Under the pieces are notes generated by a model. It had not been told where the DNA came from. It saw nothing but the letters and a program-made list of their open reading frames with translations, and did not search any database. Shown in pieces: positions 6,401 through 7,466 of a stretch of 7,466 nt of DNA. Origin of the DNA: an uncultured Bacteroidales bacterium (GTDB lineage Bacteria > Bacteroidota > Bacteroidia > Bacteroidales > UBA932); the NCBI GenBank assembly GCA_946616385.1, contig CAMOIZ010000049.1, positions 1 to 7,466 on the forward strand. The letters run 5' to 3'. Made by a program: the position numbers and the translations under genes. Within the stretch, counting starts at the first letter, position 1. Each line of letters starts with the position of its first letter.

Positions 6401-6493
6401 TGTCGCGTTGATGTCGCGATGCAGCGGAAGGATGTCCGCTGTGCCGGGCGAGACTGCCGTGGCAAGAGAAATCAGAATGGTTAGTAGTTTCAT
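3479..6493 (-). CDS. lacZ: Secreted GH2 beta-galactosidase (LacZ type)
   Basis: This glycoside hydrolase family 2 enzyme of 1004 residues is about the size of E. coli LacZ (1024) and should release terminal beta-galactose. A short Sec signal (MKLLTILISLATAVSPGTA) with no lipobox cysteine suggests a soluble periplasmic protein. The jelly-roll sugar-binding domain spans about 60-225 (SGIERDVYL at 216-224; D211 corresponds to LacZ Asp201). An Ig-like domain follows to about 315 and the TIM barrel covers about 320-605. Acid/base Glu442 lies in LSLGNEAGMG, nucleophile Glu509 in CEYSHAMGNS, and the Mg-ligand counterparts are Glu396 and His398. FIWDWVDQ is at 538-545. The second Ig-like domain and the LacZ C-terminal beta-sandwich follow; Trp978 (YDSW) matches the LacZ active-site Trp999. 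All catalytic residues are intact. The ATG lies 1 nt after the dtd stop, implying coupling. No SusC/SusD genes adjoin it. Other beta-galactoside specificity is possible. Confidence 0.93.
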   Translation of the reverse strand: MKLLTILISLATAVSPGTADILPLHRDINATSVNAQQKRTEVVFFPTSEAAIKNNIEQSPFYRSLNGEWDFLYFDSEKQVPASLEGQVWNKIKVPGNWEVQGWGIPIYVNIPYEFAPVDPQPPTLPDDIPVGIYRRNFTVPAEWAGREVYLNLCGVKSGVYTILNGKQIAYSEDSKDLARIDITPYLKDGENELVLRMTRWSTGSWLECQDFWRISGIERDVYLSSEKIRQDFDFEVVSTLDDSYANGDFRLYANEGTNFCLLDKDGSKVAEGTVPFKGVIPSVRKWSAETPELYTLVLEKEGEYARFDVGFRRTEIKGDIFYFNGQPIKFKGVNMHEHNEFTGHYTDRDYIRRSLLVMKEHNVNAIRTCHYPQPRAFYELCDSLGFYVYDETNIESHGMGYGEKSLAKHAEWFTKHKDRTLNMYMRTRNYPCVTLLSLGNEAGMGVNFLGTYKLLKGLEEGKMNRPVLYERTEGMEGTDIHCPMYPKITNLVFERDDNPCLKPYVSCEYSHAMGNSNGSFDLMWQVMYSHPRMQGGFIWDWVDQGLAVKDAQGRKYWTYGGDYGDIEKDPAKWFADRNFNCNGVVNPDLDPHPAAEEIKHWYQNVEISAGAVPGEFKVLNRNYFRSLDIYDFAWKLFCDGEVVSEGDLHFSTAPQGSETFKIDLPSMAMDHSWYINFYASNAGAQPELDEDCLLASDQVVLVRADAPLAKQLAGEVKCKVTGANGEIVTLKGKRSKLVMDVAKGQVISFKSRGRNMFDKDFGLKLNFWRAPIDNDWGNKYPVRGAEWKNDPVVRNVDIEQEENAACIYIEYSLPKGCDITVAYRLSYAGDLRITSDFHGSAEEAQEVPRIGFRTRMKASADKFRYFGRGPVENYIDRNTAAFLGLYEGSAEASLYPYVRPQESGHHTDCDWLEIGKARVLAGDKTFEFNALRASIEDLDPRNEDGSRIWGHVNDIPVRDYVELCIDGAMTGVGGYDSWGAKPEASRTLWSNQNYHFEFTIGRK

Positions 6494-6494
6494 A

Positions 6495-6947
6495 TCATTG
6501 TTTGTTCTTCGTGTCGATTATGATTGTAACAGGGCCGTCGTTCACCAGGGCGACCTTCATGTCTGCGCCGAAGGTGCCTGTGCCGACCGTCTTGCCCGTT
6601 GCCCTGGAGAGTTCGTCGCAGAAGCGCTCATAAAGAGGAATTGCCAGTTCGTGGCCGGCTGCGCCTATGTATGAAGGCCGGTTCCCCTTCTTGGTGGATG
6701 CCATAAGGGTGAACTGGCTCACTACCAGACACTCCCCTTCCACATCCATGACGCTGCGGTTCATCACTCCCTCTTCGTCGTCGAAAATGCGCAGCCCTGC
6801 AATCTTCTTCACCAGCCAGTCGATGTCTTCGGATCCGTCTTCGTGGCCTATACCCAGAAGTATCAGGAGTCCTTGTCCGATAGAAGATTTTACCGTTCCG
6901 TCGATTGTAACGGAAGCCGACTGCACTCTTTGGATTACCGCTCGCAT
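6495..6947 (-). CDS. dtd: D-aminoacyl-tRNA deacylase
   Basis: Dtd removes D-amino acids (and glycine from mis-charged tRNA-Ala) in the cytoplasm, protecting translation from wrong stereochemistry. The 150-residue length is typical. Diagnostic motifs are present: MRAVIQRV at the N-terminus, SQFTL (residues 77-81) forming the active-site wall, KGNRPSY (87-93), GTFGADM (124-130), and VNDGPVT (135-141), which carries the cross-subunit Gly-cisPro motif that rejects L-amino acids. The ATG at 6945-6947 gives the canonical N-terminus and lies 18 nt after the yccF stop. The TGA is separated by one base from the ATG of the galactosidase. It sits in the middle of a yccF-dtd-galactosidase operon. A tRNA-Ala gene, a known substrate tRNA of this enzyme, follows the operon; that may be coincidence. 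Confidence 0.96.
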   Translation of the reverse strand: MRAVIQRVQSASVTIDGTVKSSIGQGLLILLGIGHEDGSEDIDWLVKKIAGLRIFDDEEGVMNRSVMDVEGECLVVSQFTLMASTKKGNRPSYIGAAGHELAIPLYERFCDELSRATGKTVGTGTFGADMKVALVNDGPVTIIIDTKNKQ

Positions 6948-6965
6948 GTACCTACAGTCAATTAT

Positions 6966-7334
6966 TTACTGGATTTCTTTTCCGAACGGGAAGATGGAGC
7001 CTATGGCCATCTTGAAGTGCTGCAGGCCCCAGGGAATGCCGACTATTGTAACACAGAACAGCAGGCCGCAGACGAGGTGTATGAGAGCAATCTCCCACCA
7101 TCCGCAAAGAACCCAGACCAAATTCATCACGATCGAAAGGCAGCCAGGCTCGTCGGGGCCGTTCACCAATTCGTGGCCGAAAGGCCAGAGGGCGTAAGTG
7201 CCTATCTTGAAGAGTTGGATGCCGAAAGGAATGCCGATGATCGAGATGCACATCAGCAAACCTACGATGTAATAAATCAGGGCGATGACTATGCCGCCGA
7301 AAATCAGCCAAAGGATATTGCCAAGGAATTTCAT
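6966..7334 (-). CDS. yccF: YccF-family inner membrane protein
   Basis: This small membrane protein has 122 residues (E. coli YccF is somewhat longer). Two tandem ungapped units, residues 6-56 and 71-121, each contain a hydrophobic hairpin ending in a shared GIP-[FW]-G-x-Q-x-FK and PFG-x-E signature. By hand I count 23 identical positions in 51, so the protein arose by internal duplication, as is typical of the family. A polar linker (57-65, NGPDEPG) joins the units. About four membrane segments are expected. The molecular function is not established; YccF domains may take part in transport or membrane sensing. It is the first gene of the operon with dtd (18-nt gap), behind a TATCTTTG box only nine bases before its ATG. 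The start is supported by alignment of the first repeat from residue 6. Confidence 0.9.
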   Translation of the reverse strand: MKFLGNILWLIFGGIVIALIYYIVGLLMCISIIGIPFGIQLFKIGTYALWPFGHELVNGPDEPGCLSIVMNLVWVLCGWWEIALIHLVCGLLFCVTIVGIPWGLQHFKMAIGSIFPFGKEIQ

Positions 7335-7343
7335 ATTTCAGAG

Positions 7344-7351
7344 CAAAGATA
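7344..7351 (-). promoter_or_regulatory. -7 promoter box of the yccF-dtd-galactosidase operon
   Basis: The minus strand reads TATCTTTG (TAnnTTTG), nine bases before the yccF ATG, giving a predicted leader of only a few nucleotides. No clear TTTG is found 19-21 bases upstream; that region (about 7370-7375) is inside the end of the preceding gene. The sequence around this box is nearly the same as that before tRNA-Cys (294-301). Confidence 0.6.
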
Positions 7352-7359
7352 GTTATTTT

Positions 7360-7466
7360 TCAGTTTTCATCATACTTCCTGTCCCACTCCCTGTAAAACT
7401 CCATTTTAGGGTCCTCGAACAGGGACATCTGTATGGCCGATTCATGCGTGAGTTTGCTCACGCCAA
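7360..7466 (-). CDS. C-terminal end of a partial gene, possibly Y-family DNA polymerase
   Basis: An open frame enters from the right edge and ends at TGA (7360-7362), giving 34 residues that start GVSKLTHESA. The core QMSLFED resembles the QLxLF sliding-clamp binding motif near the C-terminus of DinB/UmuC-type translesion polymerases. The preceding GVSKL resembles their little-finger end (the 'LGVS' segment). The tail YREWDRKYDEN is charged and probably helical. Assignment rests on this short stretch, so another clamp-binding protein is possible. The stop lies 25 nt before the yccF ATG with no terminator seen, so read-through into the next operon is possible. The fragment is under 60 codons and easy to miss. 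Confidence 0.55.
   Translation of the reverse strand, partial: GVSKLTHESAIQMSLFEDPKMEFYREWDRKYDEN

Overview
The window looks like chromosomal DNA of a gut-type Bacteroidales bacterium with fairly GC-rich coding regions. Three things suggest this. Promoter boxes of the Bacteroidota form TAnnTTTG stand before almost every transcription unit. Shine-Dalgarno sequences are essentially absent. The exported GH2 beta-galactosidase and the FucP-like sugar permease are of types common in that order. Placement at family level (for example Rikenellaceae or a related uncultured family) is a guess.

Nearly everything is on the minus strand, so transcription runs from high to low coordinates. The right edge (7360-7466) holds the last 34 codons of a gene with a QMSLF clamp-binding-like motif, possibly a Y-family DNA polymerase. 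It is followed by a tight operon: yccF (two-repeat inner-membrane protein, 6966-7334), dtd (D-aminoacyl-tRNA deacylase, 6495-6947) and a secreted 1004-residue LacZ-type GH2 beta-galactosidase (3479-6493) whose ATG lies 1 nt after the dtd stop. tRNA-Ala(CGC) (3357-3429) comes next, with its own -7 box and a hairpin in its leader, and a terminator closes the unit. A lone plus-strand gene (3087-3290) encodes a two-helix membrane protein of 67 residues.

The second minus-strand operon encodes a ROK sugar kinase that has lost the family's zinc cysteines (2044-3012), GmhA sedoheptulose-7-phosphate isomerase (1476-2039) and a FucP-like MFS sugar permease (320-1492). Spacing is very tight: 4 nt, then a 17-nt overlap. 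Uptake, phosphorylation and isomerisation of a sugar, perhaps a heptose, is a natural reading but remains inference. It is followed by tRNA-Cys(GCA) (213-283) and a terminator (179-211). The left end (1-170) has no gene. It holds a strong-looking minus-strand promoter with A/T tracts upstream that fires out of the window and resembles Bacteroidales rRNA-operon promoters.

Most of the region is ordinary housekeeping and carbohydrate metabolism. I found no CRISPR array, insertion sequence, phage gene or evident new defence system. The points most worth following up are the kinase-GmhA-permease cluster, the zinc-less ROK kinase, the near-leaderless promoters, and the repeated layout of protein operon, tRNA and shared terminator.
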